Shown in pieces: positions 1 to 50,088 of a stretch of DNA of 64,000 nt. Origin of the DNA: Glandiceps talaboti (taxonomy: Eukaryota; Hemichordata; Enteropneusta; Spengelidae); the NCBI RefSeq assembly GCF_964340395.1, contig NC_135556.1, positions 18,464,642 through 18,528,641 on the forward strand, written 5' to 3'. Position 1 is the first letter of the stretch; each line of letters starts with the position of its first letter. Under the pieces are notes generated by a model. That model saw only the letters and a program-made list of their open reading frames with translations. It had not been told where the DNA came from and did not search any database. The translations under genes and the position numbers were made by a program.

Positions 1-2
1 GG

Positions 3-224
3 TTAATTGTCTTCGCAATATGTGCAGTACTGTATTTCATTGGTGGAACTGCTGTTCTTTTGACTCTAAAAGTGGACGAACAGGACTGGGCTAAATCGAA
101 AATTAAGACTTATGCAGATAAAGAACTCCAAGTTGAAATTCCAGATGAAGTCGAGCTGGTTACCAATGGAAAAATACAAGGAATTGTCGATTCTGACGGG
201 AACGATAACACGAGCAAAAAATAA
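3..224 (+). CDS. 3' end of an unidentified membrane protein gene (partial)
   Basis: Reading from base 3 there are 73 open codons, then TAA at 222-224. The translation starts inside a hydrophobic stretch of about 22 residues (LIVFAICAVLYFIGG, then TAVLLTL), which looks like a transmembrane helix. A charged, acidic soluble tail follows with DEQDW, IPDEVELV and a C-terminal NTSKK. The 5' part lies outside the window, so neither the start nor the splice structure is known. The next gene on the same strand begins 2.2 kb downstream. I do not recognise the family. The coding call rests on the open frame, the sensible hydrophobic-then-charged layout and a possible poly(A) signal downstream (AATAAA at 672-677). 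The antisense frame over the same bases is probably a shadow. Confidence 0.55.
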   Translation, partial: LIVFAICAVLYFIGGTAVLLTLKVDEQDWAKSKIKTYADKELQVEIPDEVELVTNGKIQGIVDSDGNDNTSKK

Positions 225-671
225 CTCAAAACGAGTCATTTCGTGACTGTTATTTTCTGGCACAGTGTTTGCAAAAAACAGAATATGGGAAAATGAAATA
301 TAATCAGAAAAGTAATAATTAATTGGTTCTTTTATCCCCACAAATGGGTCTAAATAACTTACGAGTAAAATGTCGCCTGTTCAGGCCGACAGGCTTTGTC
401 AAACTCTCTGTTTACTACCGCTTGGAAGTATTCTTGCATTTACGACCATAGTCAGAAACATGTACAGCAAGTCTGGTAAGAACCAAGTTACGGACAAAGG
501 CATATTCTACAGTAAATTTAAAATGATCATATTATAGTACAACTATACCACTACAGTCTTTTGCATATGACACTGTTACACGTTGGTTTATCATTTGAGC
601 ACGTCCTGATATATGTTATAATTTCTTTAGATAAATTTTACAAGTCCATGATGTCAGTAATGTTCAACTTA

Positions 672-677
672 AATAAA
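672..677 (+). terminator. Possible poly(A) signal AATAAA
   Basis: AATAAA lies about 450 bp after the stop codon of the partial gene at the left edge. It is the first canonical hexamer I see on this strand, but such hexamers are common in AT-rich DNA. Confidence 0.25.
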
Positions 678-2404
678 TTACACTTATTTTAAGCTTTATC
701 GACAATTGTATCTGTATTGCCAAGATTTACAATCTGCCAGACCACGCTAAAAATTGTTTTAATTACTTTTCTTTCCGTGATTTCTTTTTGTTAGTTGCCT
801 GCCTCGTTCCTCCACATTTTAGCCCCCTCCCACCCTCTTGGAGCGGTGCCCCAGGGGGCTACCACGGTTATAATAGGTTAAATTGGTTCCGTACACAACC
901 ATATTTTTGACATGCTACGTCCGAGTTTTTTTCAACCTGACATCCTAAGGGGCTACTTCACGTCACTTTGACTTTGGTTTGCGACAGATGCAAATTTGTA
1001 GTTAAAATCAAAATTTAATGTAGAACAGTTTTACTTTTAAAAAAAAACACTTTAGTGCATGAAACACGTATCAATTTTGTTAATGAATTGGACATCGAAC
1101 ACAAGCTTTCGTTTTTTTGTTTGTTTTTGAGCTTTTTATTGTTCCTAGGTTTGCAGTAAAGTTACTTTTGTGTGCAATCCCCTGAAGAATAAAAAGCAGC
1201 TCAATAATGAAAAATAGCGAGAATGACACTGTAGCACAACTGTATTTAGCGTGGTCTTGTTGCTAGGCATTTTTGCATACATTTTTGGAATCTGTGTTCA
1301 CTTACAAACCCACCCCTGTTGTTGTCTTTGTAATATGAAACATCATTTCACTGTTGTATAAGGGTGTGATCAACACCTCCAGAAACATCCCAATCAAGTT
1401 TCAGCCCATTCACCATGCAAGTTCAAAACACAAGCATGTCATGAATACTTCTTAATCTGAACACCTCTAAGAACGTTCTAAGCAATTTCAGACCGATCTG
1501 CTGAGTAGTTTTGGAGTTTCATTTTTTTGACCAAAAATCACATTTTCACCAAAATCACTCACCGGTGGTATAAAGATCATTTTGATTTGAACAATTTCTC
1601 AAATAATACACCCACCAAACATGGCAATCGGTCCAGTGGTATTTGACTTTAAGTTGTTAACACACACGCACACACGCGCGCGCACCCACACAGACTGACA
1701 GACACACGCAGACTCTTTGTCACGCCTATAGCACTACTGAACCTGCAGGTCAAAATCGAAACACTAATGCTACAAATATTGCATCTTTGTCCGAAATATA
1801 CTTAAAAGTAACATATACACATTCTGTTTTCTATGCAATTTTTGATTAGATGTTCGAAGCAAATGCATATTTTTGTAGTGTAGTGTAGCCCATCGTACCA
1901 GTGCAAATATCTGGATATTGCACCCGAAACATTGCAGTATTAAACACAACGACGTCGATACAATCGTATATATAATGTACTAGTACTCGTGAAACAGGGT
2001 TTACACACGTGAAGTGCACCGTCGCCTCTTTTACGGCACCGTCGAAACTTGCCGTAAGAACAGGTAATATTTCATTTCGAAGTGTAGCGGAAGAAATAAC
2101 AGCTCTGGTTTTCGAGAATGGTGAAGTGGTGTAATATATCATATATTTATCCCAAAAGAAAGAGCAAATTTGAATTGAACAATTCATTACATTACTAGTT
2201 TAAACAAATGTCCAGTTTGTTGGAATTTTTATAACTCATTTGGAACACAGTGCGATGCAGGCACATCACGTTGTCAACACGATGACGTAACGTTCGATGT
2301 AGAAAGTGCGCACTTGGAAACACGTGGAATTGTTTACATATTCTTATTCCGATGTTCGACAGGCAGTTGTTCAACATACAAATGATCAATGTTAGATAGC
2401 AAAT
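678..2404. other. Intergenic region upstream of the Sox gene, with an old dispersed repeat
   Basis: No gene is seen. About 1350-1750 reads like a degenerate dispersed repeat: phrases such as AATCAAGTTTCAGCCC and CAATCGGTCCAGTGG, then a CA/CG dinucleotide run near 1660-1720. The last 400 bp before the Sox start (about 1980-2400) is richer in CpG than its surroundings and is the likely promoter and 5' UTR. An in-frame stop (TAG 2393-2395) lies just before the chosen ATG. Confidence 0.5.
1350..1750. repeat. Degenerate dispersed repeat with CA/CG tract
   Basis: The wording is non-coding and repeat-like, and it runs into a (CA)n/(CG)n tract at about 1660-1720. It has no open frame. I assign no class; no second full copy is present in the window. 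Confidence 0.3.
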
Positions 2405-3957
2405 ATGGATGAGAACATGGATACCGGGGAAAATACTTTAATCAATACCTGTACGAATTTGAAGGAAGTGTCGTCAGATGAGAACATGGAATTAGGCTTA
2501 AACTCCGATGGTAAACCTTCACCAATACAATGTAAAGCATCGGCTACCACTCCGTCAGATGGAAGACGACGGGTAGCTAGTCTAGAAACAATGTTCGCCG
2601 AAAATCTTAAAATCAGCCCGGGCAAGATAAGCGAGAGTCGGGTTGCTGATGGTATTTCGTCACCCCATGTTGTTGACACCGGCGAAATGTGTGCAATCAT
2701 TACTAAAAATAATCTAGTTACACGTAACGGAAATGTTGCCATGGTACCGAATCCAGATATTATTACCAACGGAGACATGAGAACGCGAATTGATACATCA
2801 GTAGACAATAAGAGTCAGCGTCCTACCGGGTCATCAATTTTGACTACCGTGTCGAAGACTGACAACGCTCCTGTTGGAACGCCAGTCAGCGTGGAATCTT
2901 GCATTCCGAACGTTACACTGGAAAGGAAAACTTGTGAAAACAAAACGATGCAAGACACACACCAGGTAACAAGTCCAAGTTCTCCTCATCCACAACAAGA
3001 GAATGTGCATCCGATCACATCACATGTCTTGTCTGGGGAGAATGATGCACAGGAAGCCGCAGTCAAGTTGGATGGACTTGAAAGAATTGAAAAATCACAA
3101 ACTCCTATCATTATGAAAAGCATCCCATCCACTTGTACGCTGCCTTCGACAGTTTCAACCAGTGCAGTGGCGATGATGTCGCCCACGTATACAAGCTGTC
3201 GAACACCCAGAGTGACATCGACAAGTAGGCCTATCATAACTGTTACGTTATCGTCTTCAGGGGCATTAATAAACGCTTCGGTAGACAAAGCATTCACTGG
3301 CAGCACTACAGGAATATCACAGACACGTAGAAACAAAACAGTCGTGAATATTGCAACACCGAGTAAATCAAGCGAGTGTACTGAATCACGTAGAAACGAT
3401 ACTGATAGTAATACAAAACTATCAGGGGAAGTACAAAGGAGACAGGCCACCACCCCTGGATCTGGTTTATCATCGACCGCTGAATCACAGAATGGTTTGG
3501 TACAGAGCAATAAATTGCCCAGTAGTGTTTTACATACTCAGCCGACAGCTTCAGTAAACCCCATGACTTACGATGGAACGGGTCAACGCGGAACGGCTAC
3601 ACAACCCGGGGGTACACAACTAGACACCGTTATTAACAAGACTGGTCCCACCGTTCTGTCTACTACATCCAATGTACAAACGGACATGGTAAAGTCCGCA
3701 AGTATGGCATGCGTAAAGACCAGTTCAACAATTATTTTACCACGAACAAACCAAGAAACTTTATCGGGAAATGAAAAGAGTGAACAGTCGATCAAAACAC
3801 CATCTCCAAGCATTCCAACATCCGTTAGTCCTACCATTCCACTACAGACTCGTAACAACACAGACTCGATTTCACATGGTAACAAAACCACAACCACCCC
3901 TCTACAGCCAACTCCACGGATTAAACGTCCTATGAACGCTTTCATGGTTTGGTCGAG
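2405..3957 (+). CDS. Sox gene exon 1: N-terminal region and first 14 residues of the HMG box
   Basis: This exon has 517 codons plus two bases and ends inside the HMG box at MVWS(R), with donor GAG|GTAGAT. The encoded region is rich in Ser, Thr, Asn and Pro, has no recognisable domain and is probably disordered. The first ATG has an A three bases upstream (AAATATGG), an acceptable start context. Confidence 0.88.
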
Positions 3958-4119
3958 GTAGATATGTTTTATGATATAAAACCTTACATGTAAACACAAA
4001 CAGATGGAGGTTTGCACAGAAAGTATAAGTGTCAGCCATCAGTTCTAGCCATGTGTGTTCCAAATTTCGCAGTTATTTTGATAATACGATGACATGTACA
4101 CACACACACACACACACAC

Positions 4120-4153
<34 letters not shown>

Positions 4154-4223
4154 CGACCGCAACACAGACAGAAAAACAGACATGACAATACTCTAAACTT
4201 CCCTTGCAGAAGGTAAAAATCGG

Positions 4224-4263
<40 letters not shown>

Positions 4264-6167
4264 CGCAACACAGACAGAAAAACAGACATGACAATACTCA
4301 AACCTTCCCTTGCAGAAGGTAAAAATCGGATTGGAAAAGTACCGTATACGAAATACTGAAATACTGGGAGAGTTTGTACACAAAGTAGATTGGACATTTA
4401 CTCAGTACCGTTTGCCGAGAAGCAAATCATGCAAATTGTGTTTAACATTTAACTTTCTTTCATGTCACTTGAATTTAAGCAGTTGTTTGTAGCCTCATTT
4501 TGTAATATAATATTGTGTAAATACGGAATATTATGTAACTTTTGTTATCTTTCAGGGAAGTCCGACCTACACTGATCAAGCAATATCCAAACTGCAATAA
4601 CAATGAAATTAGCAAGAAACTTGGAGATATTTGGAAAGGTTTATCTGAGAAACAGAAAGCTCCTTTTTTTCAAATAGCGGCAAAATTACGAGATGAGCAC
4701 CAGGTTAACGACTCTCGTACAATGATTTTCCGTCCAACTAAGAACAGAGCTAGGAAAAATACGAGCGAAAGTCGACTCGAAGCACTTGTCAAAGAACAAA
4801 GACAACTCACTCCTTCCAGGAGAAATATTGTTAGCGCACCCTCTATTGTCAGTGATAGGAAAAGAGCATCAATTTCACCTCGTGATTTAGACGTTATATC
4901 TGATCGTTGTTATGGCAATGATCGACCAATCGCCATACGCGATATTGAACGCGTTCTTGACAGTAAGTTTTTGTGGGCTGTGATTTCTCCAAATCCTGTG
5001 TTTGTATATGATGGTTTCGTTATCGATGAAAATGGGTACTTGGTCGAAGTGAAAAATCAAAATCCTGATTGGTTGTTACCTAACTGGATACTGGACGATG
5101 ATGATATCGTGAAGAAATTTGCCGACAGACAAAATCAGGAAACTGCCGAGACGATCTACCAGTCTCTCCTAGATGAGCTTGGGCCAATCGATTGTGACGT
5201 GACCGATGCCGACAATATACTTTTTTCCAACCGGAGTGATAATGACGCAAACGAAACTCTCCTGGAGTCCCTAGACAGGGCTGACGACAAGCTTGTCGAA
5301 GATGCTTTTGATAGACTGTTTGGTGAATATTTTACTGGTTCTGAAAAATCTTTGAACGTGACAGAAACCCCAGTCCTTGGCCATGGAATAGAGAGAAGAG
5401 GGAATGAAAAAGAGGAGGGGAACAAGAACAAGGAAAATGGACAGACGGAGTCATCAAACACTGAAAATAAAGTTAATCAACCAAAACAAGAACGTTTAAC
5501 TATGGAATTGTCAAACCTGGGTTTAAAGGTAGATACTGTGACGACCACTAAAGGTGAGCTCATGAAAGTAGACGATTCGCCAGTGAAATCTAAAGTGGTG
5601 TTAGAAGTTGAAGAATCAAGTCCAATAAAAATGCAAAGATCTGACAAAATTGATGAGAGAAAGGAGAAAGAAAGCAGTCCATTGTCGGCTAGGGTTAACC
5701 AACCTGTGGTCAACGTGACAGAACGACGTAGTCCAGTACATACAACACCACCTTTACAGGAAAGCAACGAACATTCTCCTCCAAATGCAGATAGATGTCA
5801 AAGTTCACCAAAGAAATCTAGAGGAGATATTGATGAGCCACAACGTAAACATCGTCGGTCTTCTTCAGCAAAAACAGGTGTCAAGTTTGTGAGAACCGAA
5901 CCATACATGACTCGACGTCGAAGTCTTGGTCTGTCTTTGAATTCAACAAAACAACCAGGAAACTCGTGTGAATCAGAGATTCCAAAACCCGATTCTGTAT
6001 TTACTAACTCCGGTCAGTCTTCTGTAGAAACAAATGATTATGGTCTGCCAGTCATTGATAACCATAGCAACAGTAGCGAATTAAAAGCGAGTCCTGGTAA
6101 ATGTAAACAAAATAAGTACAAATGTACCTGTTACTCTCGACACTGTAAAAAATGCTATACAAGTTAA
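2405..6167 (+). CDS. Sox-family HMG-box transcription factor, closest to SoxH/Sox30 (whole coding span, 2 exons)
   Basis: Joining 2405-3957 and 4556-6167 gives 1054 codons plus stop. The HMG box, about residues 503-575, has the Sox signature RPMNAFMVW; after it come RPTLIKQYP, NNNEISKKLG and W..LSEKQKAPFF. The RP.L.K..P...N.EIS..LG..W pattern and the NEIS wording fit SoxH/Sox30 better than SoxB-F, so the subgroup is an inference. Sox proteins bend DNA through the minor groove in the nucleus; Sox30 is known in vertebrates for male germ-cell roles. The regions flanking the HMG box are long and low in recognisable domains: a Ser/Thr/Asn-rich N-terminus of about 500 residues and a charged C-terminal half ending in a small Cys/His cluster. 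The protein is longer than typical Sox30 (about 750 residues). The start is the first ATG after an in-frame TAG at 2393. Confidence 0.9.
3958..4555 (+). other. Sox intron 1, splitting the HMG box
   Basis: This is a phase 2 GT-AG intron of 598 bp with donor GTAGAT and acceptor TTATCTTTCAG. It interrupts the HMG box straight after the MVWSR motif. Much of it is microsatellite (see the repeat at 4098-4320). Confidence 0.85.
4098..4320. repeat. CA/CAGA microsatellites inside a roughly 115-bp tandem duplication
   Basis: A (CA)n run passes into (CAGA)n. The block CAGA-run, then CAACACAGACAG, AAAAACAGACATGAC and CCTTGCAGAAGG occurs twice in direct order (about 4120-4220 and 4225-4328). The long frames across it on the minus strand (CLSV repeats) come from the tetranucleotide and are not genes. 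Confidence 0.9.
4556..6167 (+). CDS. Sox gene exon 2: rest of HMG box and C-terminal half
   Basis: This is the terminal coding exon: one base finishes the split Arg codon, 536 codons follow, then TAA at 6165-6167. It completes the HMG box (to about residue 575). A hydrophobic/acidic block follows at about residues 641-770 (DIERVLDSKFLWAVIS, WLLPNWILDDDD and others), then a Lys/Glu/Ser-rich tail with several SSPKK/SPVK-type motifs. The protein ends with C.CYSRHCKKCYTS, four Cys and one His in 12 residues, which could bind a metal. Confidence 0.88.
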
Positions 6168-6550
6168 AGTGATAGATACAACTGATTCGTGAGATCAGTC
6201 CAAATAGATACCTGTTACTCCTGACACTTCTGCGGAATGTCAGGACGGAATACAATACAGGATAAGTGGTAGATACATATGATTGACAAGAGAAGATGAT
6301 TGACATGTAAACACTAGTTGAAACTGATTAGTTGTCAACTATATATTTAGCCACCACTGCCTGTGTTTATTTTGTCTTCCATACTATGTAGCTAATGTTC
6401 AACAATATATATGTTTGCTGTGATTTCAAAGCTCAGTTATGGAATGTAGCACTTACGATAAATGTTTTCTTTGGGTTGATATTTCGTTTTATACACTTTC
6501 TGTCAGAATATTTTGATTTCATATTTTGATTTTATTTATTGTCTTGTCGT

Positions 6551-6556
6551 AATAAA
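6551..6556 (+). terminator. Poly(A) signal candidate of the Sox gene
   Basis: AATAAA lies about 384 bp after the Sox stop and is followed by T-rich DNA. It is the first canonical hexamer on this strand after the stop. Confidence 0.5.
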
Positions 6557-6895
6557 CAAGTACAAAAACTATTACAAATATAGAATATGATTATCCTAAA
6601 TTTGGTGATTTACAAGAGGAAAACAATTTGTGATATACTGAAAGAAAAATAATGGCTTTACTTGCAATATTTTTTCCCCATTTAGACGTTCTTTATTCTT
6701 TTATTTTGAAAATCTATATTGCAATGTGTTTACAAAGGACAAGTTGTATGGTCTTATGTCATGGTTTGTGTGTATACTGCCTTTACTCCAGCTTGTCTAC
6801 ATCACTGGTCTGTGTCTATGGTAGCTATTATCTAAACTTAGCTTGTTATACTAGCTATTCAAACTTTAAAAGTTAGCTACACCCCCTAAAAGCCA
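6557..6895. other. Intergenic, no feature seen
   Basis: AT-rich sequence between the Sox 3' end and the SINE. A short open frame of 74 codons is present, but it has no domain or splice support. Confidence 0.4.
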
Positions 6896-7165
6896 TTATG
6901 GAGCCATGATGGGCAGCAAATGGTTAGTGGCCGGCTTGGAATCTGCAGGTTGCAGGTTCGAGCCCCATCACTGCAATTTGTTTCTAAGTGGCTTAAGTCC
7001 TTGGGCAAGATTTGAGCCACGACTGTGCCTCAGTCCACCCAGCTGTATAATTGGGGACCTGGTAGGATGGATATTGCAATGTGAATGCTTTTTTTAATCC
7101 AATGGGCTTATAAAGGCTGCAATGGATTGTATGCTCCCAATGGAGTTGAGGAAGTATAAAGGGCA
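6896..7165 (+). mobile_element. tRNA-derived SINE, copy 1
   Basis: The head resembles a tRNA gene: an A-box-like stretch at about 6909-6930 (GCAAATGGTTAGTGGCC) and a clear B box GGTTCGAGCCC at 6955-6965. A body follows with AGTCCTTGGGCAAG, CAGTCCACCCAGCTG and TTGGGGACCTGGTAGG. The body phrase is similar in kind to the conserved central domains known in widespread metazoan SINEs (inference). A second copy lies reversed at 17311-17590, which supports a mobile family. It is not a functional tRNA. Confidence 0.8.
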
Positions 7166-7370
7166 CAGATTAGCAATGCAATGCATATGTAGACAGGCTA
7201 TCTTATTTTGTATACATTAACACGATATGCACTTTCAGGCATTCTGTATTTCAAGTTTCAATCTTTTTTGAAACACAAAGTTCACGTCAAACCTAGCATC
7301 TCTGCTTATTTTTTGTCAATATTTTATTACTATAGATATTTATTTTGGTGATATTTTTGTGTACACATAC

Positions 7371-7380
7371 ATACACTATT

Positions 7381-7411
<31 letters not shown>

Positions 7412-7505
7412 CATATATATACACACACACATACATACATACATACATACATACATACACACGTACGTACGTACGTACGTACATACTACATACATACATA
7501 CTCGG
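7371..7505. repeat. Compound microsatellite: CA, TA, ACAT and ACGT
   Basis: A (CA)n run passes into (TA)n, then (CATA)n, then (CGTA)n. The IYIYTY-type open frames on both strands are produced by these runs. Confidence 0.95.
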
Positions 7506-7779
7506 TACATTTTACACAACCTTTGTTCACAGTTGAATTTTTTCCTTTATTTGTTCAAAATGCAATTCCATAAGCCAAAACACTGCATTACTGTATAGGA
7601 TGAATGTATTCATCAAGTTCTGTTCATTAAAACTGCGTTCTACCTTGGATAATAAAATTAAGCTGACAAATGCTTTCTTAAAAAGTGATGTTTTTATTTC
7701 ATTAAAAATACAAAATATATCAAATGAAAATGTACAGTCACGACTGTCAAGTGAAATAAAGTGATTTTCATGTCCAATT

Positions 7780-8230
7780 TAGAAGATGACAAGGCTTCAT
7801 GAAAGGCATACTACCCAACATATCAGTCTACAGTACCTGACATCTGTGCCAGGTTTGGCTGAAATCGGCATGTCGGAGGTGCACATAAACAGTTTAAACA
7901 TTTTTGGTTACTTGACCTTAAACATAGAGGTCAAGGCCTCATTAGAAAGGTCATCATGGATAGATAACATGGGTGTAGACACTCAAATGAGATCTCTACC
8001 TTTTAAGCTTGTTGGTGAGTAAAAAAAAAAATTTTTATGACAAATATGGCCACCGTTTGACATTTATATTGCAAAGGTTGACAATCAAAGTGAGCTGAAT
8101 ATGTGGACTATAGGTACCTGACATTTGTGCCAGGTTTGGTTGAAAGCAGGCTCATGCATTTCAGAGATACAGTTTGACATGCACAAACTGAACCCAGCAC
8201 AGTAGTCCCCCACCTGTTGGAAATGAAAAG
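7780..8230. repeat. Degenerate dispersed repeat with an internal duplication
   Basis: The phrase ACCTGACATCTGTGCCAGG, with the following GTTTGGCTGAAA, occurs at about 7836-7866 and again, slightly changed, at about 8116-8145. The wording is repeat-like and non-coding. It is probably an old transposon remnant. Confidence 0.45.
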
Positions 8231-8829
8231 TACACACACCATGAGATCTCATTTTCTGATCAGTTCAGTATCATGTCCAGACAATATAGCTAGTTTAGGG
8301 CCGATGCAACTTTTAAGCCCATGTAAAGGTCAGCTATTCTGTAAGTGTGTTTAGTTTCCTAGATGAGGAGAGTTTACAGGGTTAGAGTTTTGGGTTACTA
8401 AAATGATTGAAATACCTTGTCTAGCCCATACATACTCTATCTCAAAAGAACATTAATGTGTAAAGTTATCATAATTTGTATGTATTGCACATTTTCAAGG
8501 ATATCAAATGTATTATTTTAAGTGTATTTAATATGATTGATTTGATAATAGTATAGGAACCGCTCATTTTAAACAGGCTTAGAAATTTCCTTACTTTAAC
8601 ATGTTCTCCTTGTAGACTAAAATTCATAGTTCTCAACATGTGTCCAGAACCACAGAGCAATTATAACATTATAAAACCAAAGATTATGCAAATGATAAGC
8701 AAATAATGTGTAACTCATAGTACACATATGCAAATAACTAGTATGCAAATAATTTAGTGGCATGTTTTAGACGTGATAATGTAACTTGTAAGTTAAGGTA
8801 GAATGCACCTCAGGGACAATTTTCCTAAA
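8231..8829. other. Intergenic, no feature seen
   Basis: AT-rich sequence without a supported gene or clear repeat. Confidence 0.4.
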
Positions 8830-8975
8830 TGTCAAAGTTCTTAAAATTTCTCCAAGCTTTGCCATATGAACGCTTCTTCCATGTTAAAATTTTTAAGTGA
8901 ATATATTGTAGGTTGTGTGATTGAAAATATAATACTCATGTTGCAGCTAGTGCAGGTGTTAAACACTTGTATTGC
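8830..8975. mobile_element. Fragment of MITE-like family A
   Basis: About 8895-8960 reads TGAATATATTGTAGGTTGTG, TGATTGAAAATATAATAC and GCAGCTAGTGCAGG. It matches one end of the roughly 400-bp element at 37226-37625 and the copies near 19.5-19.9 and 22.0-22.3 kb. Confidence 0.6.
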
Positions 8976-10114
8976 TAAAGTTACAGCGAACATTATGTGT
9001 TTTCTATAAATGACAATGGCTGCTTTGAGCAACACTGGACTTCGTTTTCTTGCAGGCAAAATAGCACCACATGGCTTATAAACAGATTTACAAAAATAAA
9101 AGATCGCAAATTTCTCTGCACATAATATTAAGGTAAATACAGAGAAAATTTATCTGAGATTAAAAATGCATAGAATAATTTTTACACATCTAAAAAATGG
9201 GAAACAATTTAAATGATGTATGAATAATCTACAAGTCCTAATTGAAGCAAATTTTATTATGTTTTTAGTTTGATGAAATTACAATGTCTTCAGAAAAGTA
9301 GAGATTTCTGTATCCCTACAACCATGTATCCCTATAATACATGTATTATATCAATAGTGGACTCTAGTGTGTGAAAATGATTATATTTGGTAGAAACAAT
9401 GAAGTCATTGTAGCACTGAATGGCTCAAAGGCAAAGATGAAAATTACTAGACCACATTTTTCAATTGGCACTTGACTTTGTAACCGTCACAAGAGGGCGC
9501 TATTTACTGATAAAGACCTAAACTTCTCATGGATCTATTCCGGATTTTTTTATTATCCTCCCCAGCAACATCATCAAATCTATGCAGTAACATCATTTAG
9601 GGTTCCTCAGGCCATGTACAAACTGAATGCAGTTTGTGTACCCTGGAGAAGACGAGAGCCAAGTGCATCACATCCAACATTCATGATAAATAACTTTGTC
9701 CTTCTTTCCAAAACATTTTCGACATTTTTTAAATGGAATGTTTTACGATATGATATCGACAAAGTTCTTAAAAAGATATGGGAGTCTTTTCAGTGATTTG
9801 TATAACAATGGAAAGGATACATGCCCGAGATCTCGAGAAAATGATGTGCTATAAAAACATTTATTGCCTGGCCTTATTTGGGTTATAGTAGATGTCATAT
9901 TAGCCCTTATGCTTTAATGTAGCAGTTATTTCCTGCGGTTTTCAGCCTCAGGGAAATAGTTCCCGCATAAAAACCCTCAGGGTGATAGATGTCTACTAGT
10001 GCCCTCATAGCCCAGCAATAAGTGTATAATAATCTCATTATTCACTGGAAGACAAAAGAACTATGAGCTACTACACTAGAGGGCACTGTTTATGACATTT
10101 CCAAAACTAAAATA
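8976..10114. other. Intergenic region downstream of the INF2-like gene
   Basis: No gene is supported. GAGGGCGCT/GAGGGCAC-type motifs occur near 9493, 10000 and 10079 (see findings). The copies near 10000 and 10079 are in inverted orientation around AT-rich sequence. Confidence 0.4.
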
Positions 10115-10143
10115 TCATAGACCCTTTCGTGTAGGGTCTATGA
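10115..10143. other. Perfect 11-bp inverted repeat (hairpin)
   Basis: TCATAGACCCT, a 7-base spacer (TTCGTGT), then AGGGTCTATGA. It lies about 150 bp past the poly(A) signal of the formin gene in its direction of transcription. Confidence 0.8.
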
Positions 10144-10295
10144 TTATATTTATTCATGGATATATCTAAAACTAAAAGTCTCTTGTTGGTTACAGTTTAC
10201 TGGATGACTTAATCCAAAATGTATCTATTCATCTTATTGCTCTAAAACTTTATGAGGATTTGTAAATAATTTTGAGAAATCAAATACTGTTAAAG

Positions 10296-10301
10296 TTTAT
10301 T
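10296..10301 (-). terminator. Poly(A) signal candidate of the formin gene
   Basis: TTTATT on the + strand reads AATAAA on the - strand, about 158 bp after the formin stop codon. This is a suitable distance for a short 3' UTR. Confidence 0.5.
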
Positions 10302-10458
10302 TTCTCCATTTCTGGGCACACACACAGTACTGCCTGCACCATGGCCACCATGGACTACATCTAATTATCAATCTGGCACCATGTTGTCCTCCTTGATGGT
10401 CAGTTCTTTGACTGCAATCACTAGATCCACTCACAAGCCATGGTGTGATTTCACACAA

Positions 10459-50088
<39,630 letters not shown>

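Noticed and set aside
2986-3510. 174-codon open frame on the - strand inside Sox exon 1
   Set aside because: It is a shadow of the Sox coding exon, which continues in frame into the HMG box.
4032-4397. Open frames with CLSVCLSV repeats
   Set aside because: They arise from the CAGA tetranucleotide repeat in the Sox intron.
6896-7000. tRNA gene
   Set aside because: The A and B boxes are present, but the cloverleaf cannot be completed and a SINE body follows; a second degenerate copy exists.
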